Of a DNA stretch of 64,000 bases, positions 45,398 to 56,899 are shown one piece after another. Each line of letters begins with the position of its first letter. Positions within the stretch are counted from its first letter, which is position 1. A program made the translations under genes and the position numbers. The stretch covers positions 49,552 to 113,551 of the forward strand of contig JAJOHG010000086.1 of the NCBI GenBank assembly GCA_021029095.1, read 5' to 3'. The notes under the pieces were generated by a model. The model did no database searches and had not been told where the DNA came from. It was given only the letters and a program-made list of their open reading frames with translations. This DNA is from Phellopilus nigrolimitatus. Taxonomy: Eukaryota > Basidiomycota > Agaricomycetes > Hymenochaetales > Hymenochaetaceae.

Positions 45398-46990
45398 AGT
45401 ACGTCGACCTTTTTATAGTGCGCTGCGACGGATGATACTGATTAAATGTTAGTTCTAGGATTTATATCTTATAAATTATCTTTTCTTCCAACGAGTCGCA
45501 GGCCTCTTCTGGTTTTTTCTCAAGCTCTACAAAATGAGAATCAAACCTAGTTTGGCATTTGACGTGCCATCGGTTGGTCATGCTTCTCTGTTCTGGAGAA
45601 TTGATACTTGTGCACCGTCACCGGCTTTACCGTCGGCCCCATACAGATCAGCATTCTTGATTTCTAACACTGGAAAAGGAGCAGCTTCGCAAAGAGGGAG
45701 TATATGAAGTTAGCCTGCCTTTCTGTGGAACTCCACCGACACGCGATGCTCAGGGACACGGGGCATAGCACGGATCTATCCATATAAGCACCGAGATAGC
45801 TCAGCCGTCGTTATCGTCATCTTGAGTACGGGATTCGCAAGCGTCGAGGGGGGAAATGGGAGTCAATCCATAGCAGCGGGGTCGCGAGCGCAGACTGGCG
45901 CCAGTCGCGACAAACGAGCCTGAGGGGATGGGAGCCCCGTTAAGATGAGGAGGGAGGTTGGCAGGAAAGGAAGACGGTCTCCTGTTGAAATGCTGTGGGA
46001 ACCCGGTTGGATGATAATGAAGGAAGACCTCCGTCATCAGCTCACGGACGCCTGAGCGTATAGATAGGGCGTTGGACGTTTTGATTCGGCCGTTTCCAAA
46101 GTATGGCGTTGTCCAGCCATAACACCGCGCACACATTGTCAATACCATCTGCGTGCAACGGCTTGACCGACTCATTGAAGTGCAAGACAAGAACCTCGCG
46201 ATACCAACGGGCGTGCTAAGAGTCGCAACTGGGCCGCAGCACGTTAAAATGCGTTTGGTCACCGTAGTCGCGCATTTTCTTCTTGGAATCCATTTCTTTC
46301 TCTTGATTGTGAGAACTAAAAAGTTAATGGTACAAGCGCCGGCCCCCAGCTAGCTATAGCGACCAACTACAAGAAAGGATGGTGAAACTGAACCAGATTG
46401 GAGTGTAAGATAAGGTAGGCTTTGGTGCAGGAAGCGAAAGACGAAGGGGTTTTGGATAGGGACACGTAGAAAAACCATTGGTCGCGCCGCTACCATAATC
46501 ATAAATAGCAAGAAAGAAATGGCAAAGAAAGTGCAAGATGAGAGATGCAGGAACAAAACAATGATACAGCGAATGGGCCCGGAAAGGGGAATAAGGCTGC
46601 AGAGAATATAAGCTAAAGGGTAAGATGGGACCAGAAAGAGGCTGAGGGCAAAAATTCCATAGCAGAGAGCGACTGGATATGGGGATCGTGAGCAGAACAA
46701 GAGAGCACAATGAATTTCGAATAGAACAGGTTGTAGATCAGAAGGGAACAGCGCGAGGGAGGAGAGAAGAGAGGGCTAAGGGGGATCGAGGGTATATATT
46801 AAAACAAGGATTTGAAGGGCGATTGGAATGAAAGACCATGCATAATCTACTCCAGATGATGGTAAGTCCAATTGTCCATGGCAGAGCCACATAAACGAAA
46901 ATAACACCCTTCGATAGGGTCGAGTCCGAAAAGAAGGGAGGGAATGAAGAATATGTCTGGCATAGGCAGCATACCCTTGGTCTCGAGAGC
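45398..46990. other. Long convergent intergenic region
   Basis: 1.6 kb between the 3' ends of ATP10 and the PPxY protein. The longest minus-strand frame (45801-46262) has no family resemblance and biased codons. I see no RNA gene or repeat family. Confidence 0.45.
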
Positions 46991-48471
46991 TCATCTTTCT
47001 TCTCTCCGGAGGTTCGTGTACGCCGGCGGGAGCTCGACCGTCTCCTCACCCTCTGGCTCGTCCGGAGCGCCCGCGTCCTCATGCTGGATGATATTTACCG
47101 GGCGCAGCGTCGGCCCCTGCGGCGTTTTCCGGCTCGCGTTCGACATCCCGCCCCACGCGCTCGTGCCAGCGCCCGACGTCGATGTCCCCGGCGTGTTGGG
47201 GCGGAGCAAGTCTCCGTCCGTGCTCGCGCTGACTGTCGACATGCGGCGCTCGGTCGAGGGCCGCAGCCCACCCGCGCCGTTGCCCACGCCGTACCCGTAG
47301 TGCGAGCCCGGGACGGTGCTGCCCACCTCGGAGTGCGCGGGCTCCGTGGGCACGATGTACGGCTCGGGCGCCGCGAGGTGCGCGATCTCGCCCTCGCGCG
47401 CGGAGTCGGGCCACTCGTTGTCCGTGAACAGGTCCGTGCGCTCCTTCGAGTGCTGGTTGTGGAAGCGCTTGCGCCGCCGGAAGAAGATCAACACGAGGAT
47501 GAACGCGCAGATCACGGCGACGCCGGCGACGACCCCGCCAGCGATCGGCCCTGCATTTGAGTTGCTGCCGCCCCCGTTCTTGCTGCTCTCGGCCTCCTCC
47601 GTGCTCGTGGGGTATGAACCACCCGCAGGACTCCCTGCCGTCGACGATGGGGAACTGTTGTCTAAACACCCGGTGCTTGGATTTGTGCCCGCTGAGACGA
47701 TGTACGACACGCTTCCCCCAGAACCAAGCCCCCTGTCGTCTCCCGCACCCAAAAATACTGTCGTTCCAGTACGCAATTTCGGTGTCCAGTTGAAACCGAC
47801 ACCCTGGTTCGCAACGGTCGTCGTGGAGCTGTAAGGGATATTAAACGATTCGCCGCCCGGGATGACGCCGTAGATGGTCGGGTTCCCCTTCACAAGGCTC
47901 GGATCCCACCAGATGCGCGTCGAGGTGCACTGAACAATTTGGTTTGCGGGTTCGAGGTTGTAGAAAAAGTTCGGTTGCACGTTTGTTTTCGGGTCGAAGC
48001 AGGAAGCATCGGAAGAATTGGTGACGATCGCAGCCCCACTCGTTCCACCACTACCAAACGTTTTGCTATCGCTCACCTGCGATCGTGTTGGATATTTAGC
48101 AAGATGAAAAAAGAAAATTGATAGAAATGCGAGCTCCTCACCACAACGATGAACTGGGACAGCGCCGGATACTTGAGTTTGAAGGACACGGAGGTCGAGT
48201 CCCCATCGAAGGGCTGGTCGACGATAGTTCGGGCCTCGATTTCGTTTGGAAGTGGAGAGTTTCCGGAGGGCAAAATGAGGGCACGGTACGGAGGAGTTCC
48301 GCCGCTGCCGGTGATAGATATTGAGAGGTTGGAGCATTGCTGGGGCGGCGAGTTGATGTTGAACGAGAAGGCGGAGACGAGAGGCATCCACACCGCGACA
48401 GCGCCCGATGTCGCGAGCGCGTACATCGGCGAGAATCGACGACTTGGCATCGCCGGAGACAACATCATCAA
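46991..48471 (-). CDS. Single-pass membrane protein with Ser-rich ectodomain and PPxY cytosolic tail
   Basis: Two exons joined across a roughly 60-bp intron near 48075-48140. Residues 1-35 look like a signal peptide (ALATSGAVAVWMPLVSAFSF). The ectodomain begins FNINSPPQQCSNLSISITGS and includes PYRALILPSG, VQCTSTRIWWDPS and cysteine-containing blocks. A Ser/Thr/Gly-rich stalk leads to one membrane helix (GVVAGVAVICAFILVLIFF) with a stop-transfer RRRKRF. The cytosolic tail is about 155 residues, Ser/Pro-rich, and ends close to VELPPAYTNLRREER. PPAY is a PPxY motif, a ligand for WW domains such as those of Rsp5/NEDD4 ubiquitin ligases. The overall plan resembles fungal cell-surface sensor or Mid2/Wsc-like stalk proteins, but I find no named domain. 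It is common in basidiomycete genomes and of unknown function. Confidence 0.75.
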
Positions 48472-49736
48472 GAGACGACGATGGTGGTGGACGAGAGGGA
48501 AAGAAGGGACAGGTTAGCGTGTGCGTCGAGCACTGCCGCCGTATACTAGCCGAATTTTCACTCGTGGCCGTGGAGTAGGAGGTCCGCTTGCACTTGTAAG
48601 CAATTGAGTTACGCACACTAAATTATTATCGCTGACTGTAAATTCAGATGAAGTCGACAGACAATGAAGCCGCCGACGAAAAAAGAAAAGAAAACGAGGA
48701 GAAAATAGAGAAAATAATGTGAAGGATAGGAGTACTCGGTGAATTTAGACCGCGCGTCACGTTTCCGAAAGCGGACGAACAACCGATCCTCGCTGATCCC
48801 CTCGCTAACGACGACGGGTCGCAAGCGGTGAGAAGCGGTGGCAACGGCGGCCGCTCATCTTCGCCGCTGCCATTTCATCACCATCCCCCTCGAAAATCGA
48901 CGACCTTCGTCGTAAGCGCAGCAATATCGTGCTTTTTTCAGTCTAGTTTCTACTGCATCGACATTATGGAATCCTGACGGAAGCTTTTCTCACGGTATAC
49001 TGGTTATTGATCGAGAATCTTTATTAACACAGCTGTAATGATTGCCACAGCCTTCTTGATTGAGTCTGCATGATTGAAGATACCTCTATGCACGACTAAA
49101 TATGACTGCACAACTTTGTCTAAAAAAGGACCACTTGACGCTCGTCTCCTTGACCTGTTTAGAATGCGCTGCCATCTCCATTTTGCATAGAGCATTTGCA
49201 TGTTGTGCATTGCCGCGCATACCCACTCACGCACAGCTTTATCTTAAAGTCCTCGCCTTGCCTGGGTTTTGAGCGCGTGCTCACAAATTACACGTGCGAG
49301 TTTACGCCGTGTTCCTCCATGAAAAGCAGCTCCAAGACAGGCCGTAGTCGTGTACGACCTACTACATGTTTTCCCCTCGTAATTCGTAATTGCATCGGCG
49401 ATCAGTAATTGTTCCCGTACTATACGAAATTCTTTGCAAGCATGGCAGACACATATCTTTCATGGAATATACCAAGTCAGGTATTGATTGTTGTTCTCCG
49501 CGATTTTCGTCCCATTGTGGCTTTTGCGGTCGAACTTCAACACGGGCCTGACACGGATAGCGAAACTACCGTATTATACCACAGAATACCTGCTACACTG
49601 CCTCAACACTTTATTGTGGTCAGCTGGAGTCCATGCGGGTCCAGATTTATTTGTGCTTGGTGTTTCCGGGTGATGCCGGGCTCGCACAATATGCTTTTGC
49701 CTACGTGGTGGACTACTAGGCAAAACAATGTGGTTG
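48472..49736. other. Intergenic region upstream of the PPxY protein and tRNA-Cys
   Basis: 1.27 kb. The first part contains the PPxY-gene promoter. No other gene was recognised; short frames near 49400-49800 overlap the tRNA and are not supported. Confidence 0.45.
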
Positions 49737-49808
49737 GGAGTAATAGCTCAGTGGTAGAGCGTGGGATTGCAGATCCTAAGGCCGGGTGTTCGACCCACTC
49801 TTGCTCCT
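49737..49808 (+). tRNA. tRNA-Cys (anticodon GCA), copy 1
   Basis: The cloverleaf folds by eye. The acceptor stem GGAGTAA pairs with TTGCTCC, the D stem is GCTC/GAGC, and the anticodon stem TGGGA/TCCTA has loop TTGCAGA (anticodon GCA). The variable loop is AGGCC, and the T stem GGGTG/CACTC has loop TTCGACC. No intron. A T6 run at 49825-49830 is a plausible Pol III terminator. CCA is not encoded, as expected for a nuclear tRNA. Confidence 0.95.
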
Positions 49809-49824
49809 TCTGATACTTGTCCCC

Positions 49825-49830
49825 TTTTTT
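49825..49830 (+). terminator. Pol III T-run after tRNA-Cys copy 1
   Basis: Six consecutive T residues 17 bases after the discriminator base. Confidence 0.7.
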
Positions 49831-50032
49831 CCGTGTATATAATAAGATCATATTTTGTCGCCTTTTAGGTCTTTGCACTTTTTGCGACGCGCACAACATC
49901 GAAGACATCGAGTTTGATTCGAAAGAGAGATGCAATTTCTTTTTTGTATTACAACCGAGGCCAGCTGCCAGGGCAGCGATTACCGGAGTAACGAACAAGA
50001 TATAAATAAAAAACGTGGATTCTCCTGTCCGT

Positions 50033-51110
50033 TTATTTTCCTGTGCCCTCCACTCTCCACTTTGCCAGCACGTTGAGTGCACGGTTTCCAGAAAAGACGG
50101 TCAATAGTCCGAGGACCGCGCCGTACGCCAGGACCTGTCCCAGGCGGAGGGCGACCCAGTACCACAGTAAAAGTCCCTCGAACGCCCCAAGGAGCGAGAT
50201 GAAGGTCAGAATCTGGGGCGAGAAGAGGTGCGGTACCTTGTGCGGCACTTGCGATAGCTGTATCACGAGAGAATAGGGGGGGAAGGAACAAGAAAAGAGA
50301 GTAATTAGAAACAATAATATAGAACTGTCAAAGGAGTATGAGAGCGGATGGCTTACCAGAGGGAGAAGCACGAGCCAGGGGGAGAGGACGACAGCCGCGA
50401 AGACAGCGCTGATGAACTGCGGCGGGGACTTGGGGTCCGGGCGGAAGGTGTGCACGATCTCGGGGCGCACGTGGAAGGCCGGCTCGTCCTGGTGCTGCGG
50501 CGCGGGCGCCGACGCGGGGAGCACGAGGTCGAAGAGGTACACTTGGAGCGGGTCGTGCACGAACGACCCCAGGATTAATGACACGCGCAGGGGTGCAGTG
50601 CCCGTCGGAGGGAGGGTGATCGGCGGACGCAACATATTCTGAAAATCCGCATAACGTAGTGGAATGTAAACGATCAGTTTGGCAAAGAACGCAGACGTCT
50701 GTCAGACTAAAACGTACGAGCTCGTACTTCGCCTTCCCGCCTGAGCTCACGCGCACGGGCTGGATGCCCTCCTCGCCCGTCTCCTCGTCATAGAAGCGGA
50801 GGAACGTTTGATGCGGCTGCACGCCCTTGCCATCCTTCGCCTTTTCGGTGATGGCGAAAGTCAATTTGAGCGAGTCTCTCGGCCCAAGAGTCAAGGGCGT
50901 CGCTGGTGGTTTGCCTCCGACATTGAGTCTATGTGTAGACCGAGCGTAAGTACGGTCCAATGATGCGACTCAAGATGACACGTACGTGTCTGAGTGTAGC
51001 TGGGAGCCGTCTGAGGACGAGATGGAGAGGCGAGCGGAATGGACTGCGAGCTGCGCTGCGCTAGCAACAGCAGCGAGGATAGGAAGCAAGAGGAGAGAGC
51101 GAACCATCAT
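50033..51110 (-). CDS. SWP1: Oligosaccharyltransferase subunit Swp1 / ribophorin II
   Basis: Start MMVRSLLLLPILAAVASAA is a signal peptide; ATG 51110 and 51107 are adjacent. Exons then read AQLAVHSARLSISSSDGSQL, LNVGGKPPATPLTLGPRDSL, KLTFAITEKAKDGKG, PHQTFLRFYDEETGEEG, PPTGTAPLRVSLILGSFVHD, and HVRPEIVHTFRPDPKSPPQF, the hallmark of the family. Three hydrophobic segments follow (AVFAAVVLSPWLVLLPL, LTFISLLGAFEGLLLWYW, AYGAVLGLLTVF). It ends AKWRVEGTGK. This is the short fungal form (about 290 residues), comparable to yeast Swp1. It acts in the ER membrane complex that transfers N-glycans to nascent proteins. Confidence 0.9.
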
Positions 51111-51373
51111 GGAATACAGCGGCACAGAAAGCGCAAACGCGTATACGGTGATCGAGACGCAAGTCACGCCCAAAAAGGAAGCGTTGTCGTGGCAGTCACA
51201 AAAGGATTACATAAGCCTGTAAGTGACTGTACATGTAAGTACGTTCCTAAAAAAAATAGATATGAATGCAAAAGCGAACTATGATACTGTAAAGGACTAG
51301 CGGTATCTAAGGGAGGCATAGTATACTGTAAGTACATTCCTATGAATGAATACTATAATCACTTAGATATTTT

Positions 51374-51388
51374 AAAAAAACTTGAAAA
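51374..51388 (-). terminator. Pol III T-runs after tRNA-Cys copy 2
   Basis: On the minus strand T4 is followed by T7, the first starting 18 bases after the discriminator base. Confidence 0.65.
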
Positions 51389-51405
51389 GGTCGACATTTT
51401 CAACA

Positions 51406-51477
51406 AGGAGCAAGAGTGGGTCGAACACCCGGCCTTAGGATCTGCAATCCCACGCTCTACCACTGAGCTATTACTCC
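51406..51477 (-). tRNA. tRNA-Cys (anticodon GCA), copy 2, inverted
   Basis: The reverse complement is identical over the whole tRNA to the copy at 49737, including the discriminator base. Identity stops about six bases before and two bases after the gene. Downstream, T4 (A4 at 51385-51388 on plus) and T7 (51374-51380) runs can terminate Pol III. The two copies face each other and flank Swp1. Confidence 0.95.
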
Positions 51478-51489
51478 CAACCAAAATAA

Positions 51490-54400
51490 GCCTCAAAATG
51501 AGTCACTATAAAGAGAGCTGTCCTAATTAATACTTGTAAAGGCCAAGTGAGGTCGGCCAACTTCGGAGTCATATAGTGAAGTATTAATCTCATTCCAGAT
51601 GTGAGATAGTCTTGGGATGGATATTGTGTCAGCCTGATCAGAACATTGGGATGAAGTTGAGGAGGGCGACGAAACAATTTAGAACAACGACAGAAGGCGC
51701 CGGAAGACATGGTCATCAGGGCTCAAATATGTTCAGGTCTGAATTCACGCCCGCATCACAAACTACTGCGTCCGGCGTCTTCAATGCGGTACACCATGGG
51801 GCATTCAAGAGCATCGTTTTATTTATACTTGTACGGACACATCTGGGCAGTGCGGCCGCGCGACAAGCACTGCTGTCTGGCAGGTTACGGCTGGCGCAAA
51901 AAGACAACATTCTTTTTGAGCTTATTCAGCAGTTTCGGATGGGCGTTCAGAATACTCACTTTTGCGAAGGCAGCCGCCGGCCGAGCTTAACTGTATTATT
52001 TTCAGCCACCGCGCGCTTCAGTCGAGGCTGTCGAGGGTATCTAAGGGTCTCATAGATGTCTTCATTAGCTAGAAGTTAGTCCTTAGCATGAGACCTACTA
52101 AAGGCTTCCGAGACAGAATTATGGAGACGTTTACATACGCTGCATCCGTACATTTAAATGACATCACCGAGGCAAAGAAAACCTGGAGATATATTACCCC
52201 GGAGGACAAAGTCTCGTCGGCCATTGAAGCACTTCATAGAGGTGCTAGTTGCTCGAGACTGATCATGAATACGAAATAAGTTAATTTACGTTTATTAGAC
52301 AGTTTTCAAGCGCAGAAAAAAAATTGATATCGCAGACCTCACATATTCGGTAAGAAGAGGGCTCCAGAGACCTTCTCCGGGTTCATAAAACTCACGAACC
52401 ACCTGGAAAGCTCCCGTCTTCTTTCTTATGCCAAAGACTACGAGGTTGAATAGGAGCGAAAGGCCTCGGAATGAAGGCGGCTCATTGAGTCCAGTTATAG
52501 AACAGAAGTATCCGGACGGCGGCACTAGGACGTTTTATGGCTATTCAAGAGAAGAGGTGGTCATAGAAACATTTGTGCGAGTGAGCTAGGGTCTGCAGAT
52601 TCGTATCCTTCGCGCCAGATGAGCAGCGAGGTCGATCCCGACCGTCGAGTATATAGGCAGACGGAGATATAGTGCAGCACATAGGTTCGGGTTCTTCTTA
52701 CATCGTTTTCGGCTTACCATCCAGTATATCCAAAGCCCTAATCTTTAAGTTACGGAAAGAAGGCGCGCCGAAGCCTGAATTTGTTGTAACAGATAAGCAC
52801 AGGCCGTGTCAAATTTAGACCGTGCTCACATGGAAAACCTTGGATACGATCATCAATGAAGCCCCAGTGAGGAATAAAATCCCTTCGTAAGACTAGAAGT
52901 GCCAAGCTTACGGCTGCAATGTTCATGTAGTCGAGTCCCGGTGCAGTTGACATAAATACACGCCATAAAGCTAATAGACCTTTGATCCCGAGGAGCGGCG
53001 AGGAGCGTCATATCTGCGGCGTCAGAATTTGTCAATTAGGGCTTTTTCTAGAGAACCTCACAACGTACCATACAGACAATCGATGGAACTGCGCAGGTGA
53101 TCCCTTTTTCTATTGTCGGTGGGCAAGTGCTTGATGATTCCCAAAGGTTCACACGCCTGCGTGGCACGAAACGCGCTGTTCTCGCTGAGACTTTTTACGA
53201 CCTGCATAATAAGAGTAGTAAAAGGACGTATATCTGCGTCAAGCTCAAGTATGTGGTCTAATGATCGCAGCCGCAAAGATGACTGCCCTTAGGACGTCAC
53301 AGCGGGATCCCTTATAGTTCCTAGATCGAATAAATCCGGATCGCAGATACCAAGTACGGAAGAATCGGGATCAAGCGGACACAAATACTTGATTGACAGA
53401 AATCGCGAAAAATGCGCACCAGATGACACTGCAGGCGTTGTCAGCGGAAATGACACAAAGCGTGGGCTAGTTCGGTGACAGAACGAGGGCGACAAGTACA
53501 ATTATGCCAAAACCACGCAGATTTTGTGAGCATTGTCGTTTCCCCACGGGGTACTGATAATAGATCTTTGCCTTCCGTAATTCCGTATTCAGCACTTTCT
53601 CGATGAGCGTTCAGTGACTTTTCAAAAGTCCAGGTATAATTATTCGTATATATTACTGGCGCTGTTCATTCTCGCACCGTGCTCTGCTGGACCTGTGTCT
53701 GGACGAAGTTACGCTGGACGGCGAACCAGTCCATGAGGCGAGGTCGCAATGCGTTAACAACGTTCACATGCAAATAGCAAGCCAGAAGAACGGGCTTCTG
53801 TCTAAGTCAAGTGCTGGACCAGACCATGAGAAGCCATCGTCGGAGACAAGTAAAAATATCTGAAGGGATGCCCCGTACATGCACGAGTATTCGGTCCAAG
53901 CAAGGTCGTCAGTGGTCATCTAGTGCGATGTAGAATCGATAGTCCTGTGAGGGAGCTGAAGAAGAGGTGTGGGGTGGCTTGAATTGCTGTAGACTCGTAA
54001 AACTAGGCTTTGAAGGAATGCTCGATCTAAGGTTTTCTTCAACTCCTTACGACGAGGTTTACGTACTTCGGTGCGAGTCACATCTAAAGAAGACAATAGC
54101 TTCAGTTCCTCGACAGAGGGACATTGGTACGATAGCCATTCAATGACTAGCACAAGGAACCAGTAAACTGGAGTAGAACACTCCGTTATTGTTCGCATCG
54201 AAAGGACTATTGCAAATCGGCTCCTTCAGCATCGGCGTCAAGAAATCGCCTGTTTCACCACGGAGAACAAACCCGCCAGGGTAGCCATAGCGAGCCACCT
54301 TCAAGAAGTACCAGATAATAGCGCTAGTTAAGGAGCGTGTACACAATGAAGTTGCGGACCTGGAGAGATACGTGTCCGAGTAAGCCCCTGTCACACTTGC

Positions 54401-54781
54401 ACCGGCGTGCCTCACAGCAAGGTGACCGCTTCGGGAAGACAAAGAAAGGATCGACGCAGCTCGCTTAGGAGCTCAGCTCGGCCGAAACCGAACGGACACC
54501 TTGAGCTCTTCTTCACATGCACACGGAGAACTTCTGGAGGCGAAAATGCGGCCATTCAACGGTAGACGATGGCTGCCACGGTGGCGCAAAAAGACGCCAG
54601 TACTAGTGAACGTGCGGGAAGAACCCATTTCAACAGTAATGACCAATCTTCTCTAGTTTGAACCCAAATAAAAATAAGCACGGGTCCGTGTTCCCTCTCT
54701 TTCCGTCTCGGTCTCAAAGTTCAGTCAGTTGCGCGTCGTCTGTAATGGCAGGCCAAGTATCTCACGCGCAATGACCTCGGT
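51490..54781. other. Gene-poor region with scattered coding-like remnants
   Basis: About 3.3 kb of balanced or AT-leaning sequence without a gene I can name. Several minus-strand pieces look more protein-like than random: PPSFRGLSLLFNLVVFGIRK with VREFYEPGEGLWSPLLTEYV (52295-52525), MSTAPGLDYMNIAAVSLALL (about 52890-52953), LRSLDHILELDADIRPF and IIKHLPTDNRKRDHLRSS (53058-53276), and a 100-residue frame at 54140-54442. They lie in changing frames, with stops between them. They may be exons of an unrecognised gene or a decayed one. Confidence 0.3.
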
Positions 54782-56899
54782 TCAGCTTCGCCCAGACCGG
54801 CGCGCGGCGAGGGTCTCCCGAACCCTCTTCTCGCGTTTTTTGCGCCGAACTTCCTTCTCGCGCTTCTTCTGCTGCGTGTTCGAGACATCGTCGCCGTCCT
54901 TCCCCTCCTCTTCCGCCCGCTTAACGTACGCCTCAATGGCCCGTTCCATCTCCCTTTGCACGACCTTCTCTGCACCTGCGTCTGCATCGGCGCCCCTGAG
55001 CTCCCACTGGAAGTCGAAGCCCCAACCACCACGCTGCAGTTCGGCTCCAGATTCGTAGTTATTGATCCCGGGTGTATGTTTTGCAGAATCAGCTGGGGAC
55101 GCCCAAAATGGCGCGTTTGCAGAAAGCGCGCAGCCCTCCTCACGCCACCAGCGCACAAACCAAACTGCGGCGCGCGCAATGTCGCGTTCACCGCCGCGCT
55201 TCAGCATGCTTAATCGTTGTGAGAGAATGTCGAGAAATACGTAGACATCATCCATAGGGGGTGTACCCGCTGGCAGGATAGATAAATACGCAGGTGCTAA
55301 AATTAAATTATTTTCAAATGTTAGAATGCTCATAAAATCATCGCATAAGAATCAGAAGTTTAGACTATTGTGCGTACCTGCGGGATTTAGTAGGTTGAGT
55401 TGATAGAGTAAGAATTCCGCAAGGGTCTCTTCGGTGTAAAGACCTGCCCTTATACCCGCTAGTGTAGGGAGAAAAAAAGTAAAATAATTCAGAAATGTTT
55501 CGAAGAAGGTTTCGAGTCTAGCATAAACAGACCAATCAAGGCCAATTTTATCCCTTTCTCCGCACCCAATTCGCCCTTCCCAAGGAACGGGAGCATTACT
55601 CCCGGTGAGTCGAACGAATACACCAATGGGTCCTGTGAGAGCTTCAAGCGTGTTGAGAGAGCCCGCGTTAGGCCTGGATTCGCGGATGTACGCAGCGCTT
55701 TGGCCGTCGCTGACGTGTTAGAAAGAAGAGAGATGTGAGAGTTCGCAACGTGATTCCAGTTGTCGTTTAACCAGACGTACGTCCAGGAATACCCATATTC
55801 CGTAAAGCGTTGAGCAGCGTGGACTTGCCGACGTTTGGCATTCCAACGACGAGGACGTTCAGTTCATTTGAGATGTGTGCGTTTTCGCGCGCAATATCTG
55901 TTCGTCCGAGTAGAGAAAAAAAAGTACCAAGGGTAAAAGAGTGAGAATATAAATACCACCGAGTCGACACAAAAGAGAGAAAAGGAACGCACTCACGATC
56001 GTCTCGTGCAGGCTCTTGACGTCTCTTGGCCGATTCCACGAGGCGAATATGATCCGCTGGTCGGGGAACTTAGCCGCCATCGCTTTTCGGTAAGGCTACA
56101 TAGGTTTAAAAAAAAATTAAAGTAAGCACAGCAGTCCGTCAGAGATCCATTGTTCATCAGATATCATGTATAGAAGATAGCATTGGCTATTAGAGACGTG
56201 TTAATTTTACACACCTCGATACCCCACTCAGGCACCAAATCACGTTTGTTCAAGACGACGATGCGCTCGCACACGAGCGAGGAATGGCCGCGTAGTGTCG
56301 GTCCCGCGCCGGGGGCAAATGAGCGGTTTCCTGGCACGGAGAAAGCATGGGCAAGCCTCTGCCGTTCGTGTCTCCATTTCTGTAGAAGTCCTAGAGGTGG
56401 GAGGATAACATGGGTATCAGCAATTTGCATAGCATAGCAGTCCAGGTGGGAAAGAAGCTTAAGATCTTAGGAAGAAGATGAAGGAACACGAAGAAAAACT
56501 ACTGCGGAACGTTTGGTTTGGTGACCTAATTGTTCACCGAATCTCAGACCATTTTCCAGTATCAATCAACGATCAAACACATGCAGCTGAAAATCCGTCC
56601 TTTAGCCGTTCTTCAGACGCCGGGTTGGCCGATCGTTCCTCAGATAGCCCAGCTACATAAACGCGCCAAAGGACAGCAGCGAAAAAAAGCGAAAAAATAA
56701 ATCTAAAAAAAAGATTTGTTCTCAATGTACCTTCAAAGGTGCCATTTATGCTCGTCAGCGGGAGGCGTGCGTCGCGCAGCTCGAGGACGACATCCGTGCG
56801 GCTGAGGAGCGCAGGAAGCAAGCGCACGAACTGACGCATGTGGCCAGGGTACCATGACGGAGGCGTAGGCAATGCCATGGACGCCAAGCTTTGTGCCAT
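54782..56899 (-). CDS. MTG1: Mitochondrial ribosome-assembly GTPase MTG1
   Basis: Start at 56899 (MAQSLASM; a second ATG at 56878 gives MALPTPP). The first exon encodes SWYPGHMRQFVRLLPALL and DVVLELRDARLPLTSIN. Later exons give IVVLNKRDLVPEWGIE (G4, NKRD), IIFASWNRPRDVKSL (G5 position), and ELNVLVVGMPNVGKSTLLNA (G1/Walker A). GTPase motifs in the order G4-G5-G1 define the circularly permuted YlqF/MTG1 family. C-terminal exons hold AYLSILPAGTPPMDDVYVFL, a helical domain and a very basic end (QQKKREKEVRRKKREKRVRE). In yeast it binds the mitochondrial large ribosomal subunit. A basic tail of this length is unusual but continuous in frame. Confidence 0.9.

Noticed and set aside
51612..52055. 147-residue plus-strand frame
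   Set aside because: No recognisable motif, no splice partners, and two alternative frames are equally open over the same stretch.
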